DNA of 64,000 nt from Rahnella aquatilis CIP 78.65 = ATCC 33071 (GTDB lineage: Bacteria; Pseudomonadota; Gammaproteobacteria; Enterobacterales; Enterobacteriaceae), in NCBI RefSeq assembly GCF_000241955.1, contig NC_016818.1:372001-436000 (forward strand). The letters run 5' to 3'. Positions 52,992-60,893 of the stretch are shown one piece after another. The notes under the pieces were generated by a model. The model was not told where the DNA came from, ran no database searches, and worked only from the letters and a program-made list of their open reading frames with translations. Each line of letters starts with the position of its first letter. Position 1 is the first letter of the stretch. The translations under genes and the position numbers were made by a program.

Positions 52992-53729
52992 ATGAACATG
53001 CATTTATTACGGTTTTTGGCGGCATTACTGCTGATGACGGGCGCGGCTTATCCGGCTTGTGCCGCAGTCAACCTTGACCGGACGCGCATCATTTATAACG
53101 CCAGTGATAAATCCGTCAGCGTGATGCTGGAAAACCAGAGCAAAGATTTACCGTATCTGGCGCAGGTCTGGCTGGAGAACGCGAAGGGCGAAAAAATCAC
53201 CTCTCCGCTGGTGGCGTTGCCGCCGATGCAGCGCATTGATGCAGGTCAGAAAAGCCAGATCCGCATCCTGCAATTACCCGAAACCGCTGGTCTGCCGAAA
53301 GATCGCGAATCGCTGTTTTATTTTAACGTGCGTGAAGTGCCACCAAAGAGTGACATGGCGAACGTGATGCAGGTGGCGATCCAAAGTCGGGTGAAGCTAT
53401 TTTTCCGTCCGGCGGAAATCAGGAGTCTGGTGAAAGGCAACTGGCAGGAGCAACTGCAGGTTATCCGTCTCAGTGACGGATTGAAACTGACCAATCCGAC
53501 GCCCTTTTACATCACCGTCGGTTATTTGGGTAAAGATAACAAAGGCAATATTCCTGGTTTTGACAGTGTGATGCTGGCTCCGTTTGCTACCGAAAACCTC
53601 AGCGGCAGACAGTATGTTAGCCAGCAATACAGCCTGGGCTACATGGATGATTACGGCGGTTTGCAGGTGAACGAGTACCACTGTCAGACACAACAATGTC
53701 AGCGCATCAGCAAAGATGCGAAACGCTAA
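52992..53729 (+). CDS. Periplasmic fimbrial chaperone
   Basis: This PapD-like chaperone completes pilin folds by donor-strand complementation. The ATG at 52992, preceded by AAAGGA, gives 245 residues with a signal peptide (ending CAA). The family signature is seen in TRIIYNASDKSVS and in the proline-rich loop segment FYFNVREVPPKSD. C-terminal cysteines (YHCQTQQC) resemble the pair in PapD-type chaperones. It starts 47 bases after the usher stop. Confidence 0.93.
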   Translation: MNMHLLRFLAALLLMTGAAYPACAAVNLDRTRIIYNASDKSVSVMLENQSKDLPYLAQVWLENAKGEKITSPLVALPPMQRIDAGQKSQIRILQLPETAGLPKDRESLFYFNVREVPPKSDMANVMQVAIQSRVKLFFRPAEIRSLVKGNWQEQLQVIRLSDGLKLTNPTPFYITVGYLGKDNKGNIPGFDSVMLAPFATENLSGRQYVSQQYSLGYMDDYGGLQVNEYHCQTQQCQRISKDAKR

Positions 53730-53738
53730 GGAGAAGTG

Positions 53739-54710
53739 ATGGCTGGTATTCACAGATTTCAGGCGGGCCGGATGGCGTTTCTCCTGCTGCTGCTGTTTTT
53801 TTGCCGCAGCGCACTGGCGCTCGATTGTGTCGAAAAAGGTACCGGTATTGTGGACAAACCGGCCATTCCCGTCGGGCAACTGGCGATCCCGGCGAACGTG
53901 CCAGCCGGCACGAAAGTCTGGGAATCAAACGATATCAATGTCACGGCCTATTGCGACAACGTGCTGGGTTCAATCATTGACGTGGTGCACTTCTATTTTA
54001 ATCCTAAATCCCAGTCGATTGGCGAGGGGCTGCTGCTGGGCGTCAGTTACAACGGGCAGGATCTGGAGCAGAACGAACAGCGTCTGAGTACCAACAGTAC
54101 GCCGATCAAAAAAGGGCAGAATGTGACGGTGAATGTCACATTCCGCCTGTATATCAAAGTCAGTGGAAATGCGCCTTCCAGCGGCCATTATCAGGGTACC
54201 GACCAGTTTACGGTTTTCCAGCTCGATGGAAGCCGGGGTATTAACAAAACGCCGGGCGCAAAAAACCTTAAATACAATCTCTCAGGGTTACAGGGGATCC
54301 GCTTTCTGGCCTGCGGCTCTGATTTGAAAGTCTATCCTGAGTCTCAGATTGTCGATTTTGGGGCGATTCAAAGTACCACGTTGTCCCGGTCGTCCGGCAT
54401 TTCACTGCCGTTTGCCATTAAAGCGGTAAAACAAGGCTGCCTTGATAACTTCTCGTTACAGGCGGAATTTTCCACCGCCAGCCCGCTGCTGGACGACACG
54501 GCGATTGACCTGTCCAACGGCGCGAAGCTGATGCTCTATAACGACCAGAATAAAGCCATCACTTTCAACCGTTATGATGACTTTGCTGAGCTGAACAATG
54601 TGAATGAAGTGACCAAAAACTTTACGGCGAAACTGAGTGCGATCCCGGGGAAAACGCTTTCTCTCGGGCGGTTTGATGCGTCCGTGATCGTCAAGATCAA
54701 CTACTACTGA
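53739..54710 (+). CDS. Fimbrial tip adhesin
   Basis: This 323-residue exported protein has a leucine-rich signal peptide (about 1-27, ending ALA) and a two-domain layout. The N-terminal half (with the cysteine pair DCVEKG/AYCDN) fits a receptor-binding domain. The C-terminal half, with LACGSDL/KQGCLDN and a final strand VIVKINYY, is pilin-like. It starts after AAGGAGAAG, nine bases past the chaperone stop. The size and position at the end of the structural genes point to the tip adhesin. Receptor specificity cannot be read from the sequence. Confidence 0.88.
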   Translation: MAGIHRFQAGRMAFLLLLLFFCRSALALDCVEKGTGIVDKPAIPVGQLAIPANVPAGTKVWESNDINVTAYCDNVLGSIIDVVHFYFNPKSQSIGEGLLLGVSYNGQDLEQNEQRLSTNSTPIKKGQNVTVNVTFRLYIKVSGNAPSSGHYQGTDQFTVFQLDGSRGINKTPGAKNLKYNLSGLQGIRFLACGSDLKVYPESQIVDFGAIQSTTLSRSSGISLPFAIKAVKQGCLDNFSLQAEFSTASPLLDDTAIDLSNGAKLMLYNDQNKAITFNRYDDFAELNNVNEVTKNFTAKLSAIPGKTLSLGRFDASVIVKINYY

Positions 54711-54737
54711 CGACGGCTTAAGGAAAGGGAGAACGGT

Positions 54738-55010
54738 ATGCTTAGAACGGCAAAATTGCGGGCGCAGGCGCTTGAGGAACCGGTTTATAAGGCCCAGGCT
54801 CCGGAGCTGATCGCAGAGACTCACATTCATGCCCTGCTGCAAACTCTGCGCGAAGATGCAGGGCTGAGTAAGACAGAACTGGCCAGACGGCTGGGCGTTA
54901 CACCACCGGCCATTACCCGCCTTGAAAAGCGGCCGGCTCAGGCCAGTTTTTGTACCCTGTCTCGTTACGCACAGGCCTGCGGGTTTCGTCTTTACCTCTG
55001 CTATAAATAA
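54738..55010 (+). CDS. Small XRE-type helix-turn-helix regulator linked to fimbriae
   Basis: This 90-residue protein has a helix-turn-helix in the segment LSKTELARRLGVTPPAITRLE (about 48-68). It begins 27 bases after the adhesin, with an AAGGAAAGGGAG site, so it is probably the last gene of the fimbrial operon. MrpJ-type proteins of Proteus occupy the same position and repress flagellar genes when fimbriae are made. A stand-alone antitoxin-like repressor is an alternative, but no toxin gene is beside it. Confidence 0.8.
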   Translation: MLRTAKLRAQALEEPVYKAQAPELIAETHIHALLQTLREDAGLSKTELARRLGVTPPAITRLEKRPAQASFCTLSRYAQACGFRLYLCYK

Positions 55011-55035
55011 GCAAATGGTTGCAATGTGATTGTAT

Positions 55036-55593
55036 TCAAAAGATTTTTTTGAACACGCACAACGCAACCGGAGACTGGTTGCTTTCAATCAACAAGGTAT
55101 TGTCGTCGTATTTCTTCAGCGCCAGTGTGTCAGTATGGCCGGTCAGAAAAAAACTGTTCAGCAGCAGAAGAGACGAAATCTGCCAGTCCATATTGTCTAC
55201 ACTGTCGATATTTATCTGACTGCTGGTGAGCGAATAGGTACTGGAGTGAGTACTTTCGTGAATATAGTCATAATAAATATTTCTCAGCAATGTTTTTCGT
55301 TGCGTAATATTCCCTTTTTCGTCATACAAATATCCCGTTCCACTGAGTGAAACTAAAATCTTGTGGTTGTCAAGAAAACTGAAATAGAGTGTGCTCACCA
55401 ATTTTGCGCTTTGATTATCATATCGTGCTTCTACAATCATATTTCCACGGCATGGAATGTTAACAGGGAATACCGCCCTGTCCTTTTTGACGGAAAAGCC
55501 ATGCAGAATAAAGAGCAATATAAATACAGTCGGAATTAATGGAAGGACAATGATCTTCCATCCCTGAAAAATACGTTTTCTATCACTGATCAT
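55036..55593 (-). CDS. FidL-like membrane protein
   Basis: From the ATG at 55593 (AGGA upstream, 15 bases inside a longer frame) this 185-residue protein has one N-terminal membrane helix (about residues 13-33) and a periplasmic domain of beta character. It resembles the FidL-like proteins that accompany MarT/ToxR-type regulators. It overlaps the regulator stop by 11 bases. It may sense or stabilise the periplasmic part of its partner, in the way ToxS serves ToxR. The family identification is by pattern and context, not search. Confidence 0.7.
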   Translation of the reverse strand: MISDRKRIFQGWKIIVLPLIPTVFILLFILHGFSVKKDRAVFPVNIPCRGNMIVEARYDNQSAKLVSTLYFSFLDNHKILVSLSGTGYLYDEKGNITQRKTLLRNIYYDYIHESTHSSTYSLTSSQINIDSVDNMDWQISSLLLLNSFFLTGHTDTLALKKYDDNTLLIESNQSPVALCVFKKIF

Positions 55594-56464
55594 GCGTAGT
55601 CCTGTCATTTGTATAATAGCTTATGCAAATGTTAGCTTTATCATTATCATCGGTAAGGCACTGCGCCATGAAATCACGAACTGAGCCGGTATTGACAGGC
55701 GAGGTAAAACGCTCACTTTGGAATATGAAAATATCTCCCGGTTTGCAGGTGATATTATTTTTTTGCAGAAAGGTCTCGGCCAGTTCAATAAAATCGCGCT
55801 GACGGGACAAAACTACGGGTGCGGTCGAATACAAATCACAGGCACCGAGTCTGGCGATTTTCAGCTGCGTTTTCGGATCCTGTAAATCGTGGTACACAAT
55901 GAAAAATGCCCATATGGTTAGCGCCATCGTCACCAACAGACTGATCATAAAGCCGTGCCGGAACCTGTTTGTACGGTTTTCAGATTGTGTTTTTAGCTGA
56001 ACGGGTATTACCGTCGGCCTGATAGTTTCTTCCTTCTGCTCTGTTTCAGTCAGCCGGTTTTCCGGCGTTTTGCTGACCTGCACGTTGTGGATCTGAATTT
56101 TCTTCTCAGAAATTTCATGCGTAAAGTAAGGTTCAATAATAATGTGTTTACGGATAGTAAAACCGACTTTAGGTACGGTAACGATAAACTCGTTCGGGTA
56201 ACCTAACGTCACCATCACTTTGCGTAATTTGCTGATGCAATGGTTAAGATTATTATTACTTGCAGTCAGTCCATAGTCATCCCAAACTTTTTTAAAAAAT
56301 ATTTCACGCTCAACAACAATACCCTTTTTCTCTATTAGTAATAATAATATCCTGCGCGCAGGATTAGAAATGGCGATCTTGTTTTCTGAATCACCCGGTA
56401 ATGAAATTGTGTTATCTTCAGGGTTGAAGAGTATTTGATTTTCAATCAGATAATTCATGTGCAT
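55583..56464 (-). CDS. ToxR/MarT-like membrane-anchored winged-helix regulator
   Basis: This 293-residue protein has an N-terminal OmpR/PhoB-type winged helix (about 15-110, with GIVVEREIFFKKVWDDYG and a hairpin at VPKVGFTIR), a linker, one membrane helix (about 170-195) and a periplasmic domain with several cysteines. This is the layout of ToxR, CadC and MarT, which couple periplasmic signals directly to promoters. GGGAGG precedes the ATG by six bases. It faces the fimbrial operon, whose end is convergent with it, and is visibly more AT-rich than its neighbours. Confidence 0.87.
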   Translation of the reverse strand: MHMNYLIENQILFNPEDNTISLPGDSENKIAISNPARRILLLLIEKKGIVVEREIFFKKVWDDYGLTASNNNLNHCISKLRKVMVTLGYPNEFIVTVPKVGFTIRKHIIIEPYFTHEISEKKIQIHNVQVSKTPENRLTETEQKEETIRPTVIPVQLKTQSENRTNRFRHGFMISLLVTMALTIWAFFIVYHDLQDPKTQLKIARLGACDLYSTAPVVLSRQRDFIELAETFLQKNNITCKPGDIFIFQSERFTSPVNTGSVRDFMAQCLTDDNDKANICISYYTNDRTTHDQ

Positions 56465-56669
56465 TTCACGCCTCCCTGTTAAGAATATCCTGCTTCCACA
56501 CCTGTTTCATGTCATGAGAACAATGTGCACCTTGCACGCATTCTTCATTTATATGCCATGCGACAGGTCAGTCAGTATAAACCGTTCTATTTCAAAAACA
56601 GATTTCTGTCGTAAATGTTTACAGAGCAGCGGTTTGACATGTAATGGGGGAAAGTGTGCGAAAAGATAT

Positions 56670-56710
56670 AAATCACGTACGGATTTTTAGTAGTACGTGA
56701 TTTTTTTGAT
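56670..56710. terminator. Hairpin downstream of the MccF-like gene
   Basis: The 11-bp stem AAATCACGTAC (56670-56680) / GTACGTGATTT (56693-56703) is followed on the plus strand by TTTT. It lies just past the stop of the minus-strand peptidase gene and before the regulator promoter. Confidence 0.7.
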
Positions 56711-56712
56711 TA

Positions 56713-57738
56713 TTACCGCAGGTACGGGCCGGGAATGTCGATGTGCTGCTGAGAGAAATCGACAGCAATACGGGTACCCAGAGGAAGCGTTAACATCGGA
56801 TGGGTATGGCAGCAGTCGAAGCCATCAACCAGCGGAATGTCTTGTCCGTTCAGCACTTCAAGCAACACATCCGCTGGTTGTCTTCCTGAACCCGCATCAT
56901 CAAACAATTCGTGTTTTCCCAGCAGAATGGCGCTCACACGGTCGAAAATCCCGTTCAGTTTCAGCATCGAAAAAGAACGCTCTACAGTCGCGATATCTTT
57001 CAGGCTGTCCTCGATAAACAAAATATCGCCCTGACGGATTTCCGGCATATAAGGGCTGCCCCAGATGCCAGACAGCGTATTCAGATTGCCGCCGATGACT
57101 CGTCCTTCAATACGGCCCCTGCCAAGAAAACGGCAGGTATTGGCGTATAACGCTTTCGCCCTTACCGGCGTGACATCATTCCAGTTGAGCTTTTCGTCCG
57201 TCCAGTGTTGGGGTAAGGCATAGCGGTAAGGTTCACTGTGGCGGGTCATCAGGATGTCAGCAAAAGACGCGTAGGTTTCATCAACCAGCGGCGGAAATTC
57301 ACCAAAAGAAGCCACCAGCGCCGGGCCGTAAAAGGTGATTAACCCTGTTTTCGCATAAATCCCGGCCAGCAACGCCGTCGTGTCGGAATAACCGATGATG
57401 ATTTTCGGATCGGCACGCAAAGCATCGTAATCCAGATAAGGCAGCAGGGAGTTAGTGTTGTTGCCACCAATCGTCGACATGACACAACGCACCTGCGGGT
57501 CACGGAACAACTGATTCAGTTCTTCCGCGCGTGCCTGAATGGAGCCGGAACGATAGTGATCATATTGCCCGGTCATTGTGCCCGCTTTCAGCACAAATCC
57601 TTTATCTTCCAGGAACTTCTTCCCACGCAGATAGCGGTTCGGGGCGGTGGCAGTCACCGGTGATGATGCAGAGAAAAAACCAATGGTATCGCCGGTTTTC
57701 AATGCAGGAGGGAACAGCGGAAGTTCTGACGAAGGCAT
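56713..57738 (-). CDS. MccF-like S66-family serine peptidase
   Basis: MccF-type enzymes cut the bond between aminoacyl-nucleotide toxins (such as processed microcin C7) and their peptide or amino acid, giving self-immunity. From the ATG at 57738, after TAGGATG, the protein has 341 residues. It keeps the catalytic triad at the MccF positions: Ser118 in IGYSDTT, Glu243 in FIEDSL and His311 in DCCHTHP, and Trp186 in the region that in MccF stacks on the nucleotide. LdcA-type muramoyl-tetrapeptide carboxypeptidases are shorter (about 300). No microcin genes lie next to it. A perfect inverted repeat precedes the start. Confidence 0.85.
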   Translation of the reverse strand: MPSSELPLFPPALKTGDTIGFFSASSPVTATAPNRYLRGKKFLEDKGFVLKAGTMTGQYDHYRSGSIQARAEELNQLFRDPQVRCVMSTIGGNNTNSLLPYLDYDALRADPKIIIGYSDTTALLAGIYAKTGLITFYGPALVASFGEFPPLVDETYASFADILMTRHSEPYRYALPQHWTDEKLNWNDVTPVRAKALYANTCRFLGRGRIEGRVIGGNLNTLSGIWGSPYMPEIRQGDILFIEDSLKDIATVERSFSMLKLNGIFDRVSAILLGKHELFDDAGSGRQPADVLLEVLNGQDIPLVDGFDCCHTHPMLTLPLGTRIAVDFSQQHIDIPGPYLR

Positions 57739-57762
57739 TTTACATCCTATAAATCTGCTCAA

Positions 57763-57803
57763 TGTTCAACCTGCAATGTATCAATTCAATTGCAGGTTGA
57801 ACA
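57763..57803 (-). promoter_or_regulatory. Perfect 15-bp inverted repeat before the MccF-like gene
   Basis: TGTTCAACCTGCAAT (57763-57777) pairs perfectly with ATTGCAGGTTGAACA (57789-57803), with an 11-base loop. It lies between the transporter stop (57829) and the peptidase start (57738), with no T tract. It may be an operator, an attenuator or an RNA-stabilising hairpin. Confidence 0.6.
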
Positions 57804-57828
57804 GGGACCTACAGGATAAACCGGGGGA

Positions 57829-59145
57829 TTAATGACCGGTGGCGATTTCTTCCGGCGGTGCTTTTTTGCCAAATAATTCATTCACTTTGTTCTGGCGAAC
57901 CAGAATAGCCATGGCAATGACCCCGACGATCGCCAGCCCGCTCGAAAGGATGAAGGCTGACTGATAACCCCCGCCGTACTGGATTAAAAATCCGGTGATA
58001 CTGGGGGACAAAATCCCGGCCAGATTCGCCAGTAAATGCACGAAACCGCCCGCCGTGCCGATACGGTGCGCCGGAACGATATCCTGTAACAATGACCAGC
58101 ATGCCTGTGGCGTCATGTAAGCAAAAATACTGGCAACTGTAATCAGTGTCACGGCGCCTGCGGTGTTTTGGGTATAAGCCGTCATCAGCACACAACCGGC
58201 AGCAACAATCAGACCGGCGAAAATCACCGCTTTGCGCGAGAAGAGGAAATTACCGCTACGACGGTAGAGGATATCGGCAACGATCCCGCCCCCTATGAAA
58301 CCCGCGGTTGCGCCCAGCCAGGGCAGAATACCAATAATACTCATGCTTTTAATGTCGAGATGCTGGAAATCGGTGAGATAGCTTGGCAGCCATGACAGGA
58401 AGAAATACTGGATGTAGTTGAAGCAGAAAAAGGCCGCAGCCACCCCCAGCACCGGCTTGGAAAACACGTAATACCACAGACTGTGGGCATCTTTTTCTCT
58501 GACGCCGTTTGTCACTGGTGTCGCCGGGCGATCGCTGGCAATCAGACGTTTTTCTTCCTCTGAGACTCGCGGATGCTGTTCTGGCTTATCGCGGAAAAAA
58601 GTCATCCATGCCGCCAGCCAGACGAAGCCCAGCGCGGCAATCACCACGAAGGCGATACGCCAGCCGAAATGCAATCCGACCAGCCCGACAACCGGCGCGG
58701 CGATGGCGGCCCCCAGCGGTTGCCCCGCATTGGTGAAACCGACCGCGCGGCCGACTTCCTTGCGCGGGAACCAGTTGGAAATCGACTTGTTAGTAGTAGT
58801 GCCCATCGGGCCTTCGCCGATACCAAACATGACGCGCACGACCAGTAAATGGGCGAAACCGCTCACCAGTGCGGTTGCGCCACAAAATACAGACCAGAAT
58901 GCGGCAGCGAAGGCGAAGACTTTTCGCGGACCAAATTTGTCTGCACTCCATCCGCCAATAAAGCAAAACAGGCAGTAGCCGATAAAGAAGGCGCTGAACA
59001 AAATCCCCATCTGGGCATCATTGATATGCAGGTCGCTTTTGATCAGCGGTGCCATTACCGATAACGCTGCCCGGTCCAGATAATTGAGTATGCCGGCAAA
59101 GAATAGCAGCAGGGCGATCACGACACGGTAATTAGATTTATACAT
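57829..59145 (-). CDS. MFS transporter of the anion:cation symporter family
   Basis: This 438-residue inner-membrane protein has about twelve membrane helices and the MFS A-loop motif GGWSADKFGPRK between helices 2 and 3. The overall pattern fits the ACS family that takes up sugar acids, such as GudP (glucarate) or RhmT (rhamnonate). Its start overlaps the dehydratase stop by eight bases, so the two form an operon and probably serve the same sugar acid. The substrate cannot be fixed from the sequence alone. Confidence 0.88.
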   Translation of the reverse strand: MYKSNYRVVIALLLFFAGILNYLDRAALSVMAPLIKSDLHINDAQMGILFSAFFIGYCLFCFIGGWSADKFGPRKVFAFAAAFWSVFCGATALVSGFAHLLVVRVMFGIGEGPMGTTTNKSISNWFPRKEVGRAVGFTNAGQPLGAAIAAPVVGLVGLHFGWRIAFVVIAALGFVWLAAWMTFFRDKPEQHPRVSEEEKRLIASDRPATPVTNGVREKDAHSLWYYVFSKPVLGVAAAFFCFNYIQYFFLSWLPSYLTDFQHLDIKSMSIIGILPWLGATAGFIGGGIVADILYRRSGNFLFSRKAVIFAGLIVAAGCVLMTAYTQNTAGAVTLITVASIFAYMTPQACWSLLQDIVPAHRIGTAGGFVHLLANLAGILSPSITGFLIQYGGGYQSAFILSSGLAIVGVIAMAILVRQNKVNELFGKKAPPEEIATGH

Positions 59146-60298
59146 GAGCGGTCTCCGCGTTCAGAGAAAGAGTATTCGAGCTGATAAGGTACTTCTGAAG
59201 GGTGGAAAGTGACGGCTCAAACCCCAACCCCGGCATGTCCGGCAACAGCATATGCGGTTTGAAATTCAGTTGTGAATAAAGGGTTTCCTGCCACTGAATG
59301 TATGGCACTTCCAGGCTCACGCTGTCGTCGAGCATAGCGACCAGTTGGGCGGTGGCCATCAGGCCGGCACCGTAATAAAAACAGTGCGGAACAACGCGGA
59401 TGTGGTATTGCTTCGCCAGCGTAAATACTTTCAGCATAGCGGTAATACCGCCGACTTTACTGACGCTGGGCTGCGCGATATCGATTGCGCGGTGTTCGAA
59501 ATGTTCGGCGAAGCCCTGAACGCCTGCGGCATTCTCTCCTGCGGCAATGCGCGTGCCTTGTTTGCGAACTTCCGCCAGCCCGGCTAAATCATCCGGTGGC
59601 CAGACCGGTTCTTCCAGCCAGCCCAGATTTAGAGAAAGCAACGCCTGCGCCTGTTTCGCCGCTTCTTCCACGTTCCACGGGCAATTCACATCCACCATCA
59701 GTTCAGCATCGGCGGGCAATATCTCTCTGGCGGCGGCGATGGCGGAATAGTCGGTTTCATGCAATTTGATGGCGCGGAATCCGGCCTGATAAGTGCTCAG
59801 CACTTTCGCCGCCACCCGTTGCGGATGGTTGCCATAACTGACCAGGCTGGCGTAAACCCCGATTTTCTGACGTTTTGCGCCCAGCATTTGCCAAAGCGGT
59901 TGCTTGCGTGCTTTTGCCAGCAAATCCCACAGCGCAATATCCACCGCGGAAAGGGCAAACATCACGGGGCCTGTGCGGCCGAAAGCATGAAAATTCACCT
60001 CGGCCTGCTGCATCAGTGCGGCAATTTCCTGCGGACTTTGCGGGCAACGCTGGCCGAGGAAAAACCGTCCAACCAGCCCGTTTAACGCGGTTTCTGTCAT
60101 CGGGTTACAAAGGTGCCCGAATCCTTCACCCCAGCCGTGTAAGCCTGTGTCGGTACTGATTTTTACCAGCAATGTTTCCATTCTGGTGAGTTCGGGAGAC
60201 GCCGCGTTATAGGCATCCGTTTGTGTCTCTGGCGTTTTTCCTCTGCCGCTGCTGAAAGGGATCGCAACGCGCAATACCTCAATCTTGGTTATTTTCAT
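59138..60298 (-). CDS. Mandelate racemase/enolase-superfamily sugar acid dehydratase-like enzyme
   Basis: This 386-residue protein has the N-terminal capping domain and the C-terminal barrel of the enolase superfamily. Metal ligands are read as Asp203 (MVDVNCPW), Glu229 (WLEEPVW) and Glu255 (AAGENAAG), with the catalytic histidine as His305 (VVPHCF). In place of the usual KxK acid/base pair it has Lys178-Leu-His180. Sugar acid dehydration is the likely role because of the linked ACS transporter. AGGAACG precedes the ATG. Confidence 0.83.
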   Translation of the reverse strand: MKITKIEVLRVAIPFSSGRGKTPETQTDAYNAASPELTRMETLLVKISTDTGLHGWGEGFGHLCNPMTETALNGLVGRFFLGQRCPQSPQEIAALMQQAEVNFHAFGRTGPVMFALSAVDIALWDLLAKARKQPLWQMLGAKRQKIGVYASLVSYGNHPQRVAAKVLSTYQAGFRAIKLHETDYSAIAAAREILPADAELMVDVNCPWNVEEAAKQAQALLSLNLGWLEEPVWPPDDLAGLAEVRKQGTRIAAGENAAGVQGFAEHFEHRAIDIAQPSVSKVGGITAMLKVFTLAKQYHIRVVPHCFYYGAGLMATAQLVAMLDDSVSLEVPYIQWQETLYSQLNFKPHMLLPDMPGLGFEPSLSTLQKYLISSNTLSLNAETAHV

Positions 60299-60487
60299 GA
60301 GACGTTCCTGTTTTTGTAGGGCTTCTGAGAAACTTATCAGCCTAAGGAATCAGTCTAAAACGCAGGGAATAAGGCCGTTAACGGACGTCAGCCTAACTTT
60401 TAATCAGGATTAAACGGGAATTTTGTGCAAATGAACGAGGTGGTGAGAAGGGCGTCACGAAAGTGGGGATTGGAAATTTGCCAAACG
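60299..60487. other. Intergenic region upstream of the dehydratase operon
   Basis: No gene is seen. The only clear structure is a 10-base palindrome CCGTTAACGG at 60375-60384, about 80 bases before the dehydratase start, which could be an operator. Confidence 0.4.
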
Positions 60488-60546
60488 GCAGAAAGCAAAA
60501 AACCCGCCATAGGCGGGTTTCTTTAAATATGGTGCCCGGACCCGGA
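60488..60546 (-). repeat. Partial duplicate of tRNA-Phe 3' end and terminator
   Basis: This segment repeats the layout at 60646-60705: GCAGAAAGCAAAAAACC, a short GC hairpin, TTTCTTTAAATA, and then the last 17 bases of tRNA-Phe (TGGTGCCCGGAC.CGGA on the plus strand) with one mismatch. The hairpin sequence differs (CCCGCC-ATA-GGCGGG) but is still a terminator on the minus strand. Confidence 0.85.
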
Positions 60547-60548
60547 CT

Positions 60549-60631
60549 AACGCCGCAGGCGTTTGAACAACGGCTATGCCGTTGGCCCGCAGGGCGAGCC
60601 TGTTAAGGCGAGTCATCGAACGACGTTCGAT
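60549..60631. repeat. Run of four triloop hairpins
   Basis: Four perfect short inverted repeats follow one another, each with a three-base loop: AACGCC-GCA-GGCGTT (60549-60563), AACGGC-TAT-GCCGTT (60569-60583), GCCC-GCA-GGGC (60585-60595) and ATCGAAC-GAC-GTTCGAT (60615-60631). No gene is seen. The function is unknown; a REP-like element is one possibility. Confidence 0.7.
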
Positions 60632-60652
60632 GGAGAGTCCGTAGCGCAGAAA

Positions 60653-60680
60653 GCAAAAAACCAGCCGTTAAGCTGGTTTC
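60653..60680 (-). terminator. tRNA-Phe terminator
   Basis: On the minus strand, CCAGCTTAACGGCTGG is followed by TTTTTTGC, starting 12 bases after the tRNA 3' end. Confidence 0.85.
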
Positions 60681-60688
60681 TTTAAATA

Positions 60689-60764
60689 TGGTGCCCGGAC
60701 TCGGAATCGAACCAAGGACACAGGGATTTTCAATCCCTTGCTCTACCGACTGAGCTATCCGGGC
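60689..60764 (-). tRNA. pheU: tRNA-Phe (GAA)
   Basis: Read on the minus strand, this 76-base gene begins GCCCGGATAGCTCAGTCGG, has the anticodon loop TTGAAAA (anticodon GAA) and ends GTCCGGGCACCA. It lies next to yjdC and dsbD, as pheU does in E. coli. Confidence 0.97.
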
Positions 60765-60774
60765 AACGGGGCGC

Positions 60775-60803
60775 ATTAAACCGTATTGGGCATGTTCCGT
60801 CAA
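60775..60803 (-). promoter_or_regulatory. tRNA-Phe promoter
   Basis: On the minus strand, TTGACG (60803-60798) and TTTAAT (60780-60775) are spaced by 17 bases, followed by a GCGCCCC discriminator typical of stable RNA promoters. Confidence 0.85.
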
Positions 60804-60893
60804 CGGCTTTGTCATCTAAAACACATAAAAGACGTTTGTTTGCTGCCTTTTCATTCAAAAAGGGTGAAATCGCCGGACAGCAATAAGGGAAAG

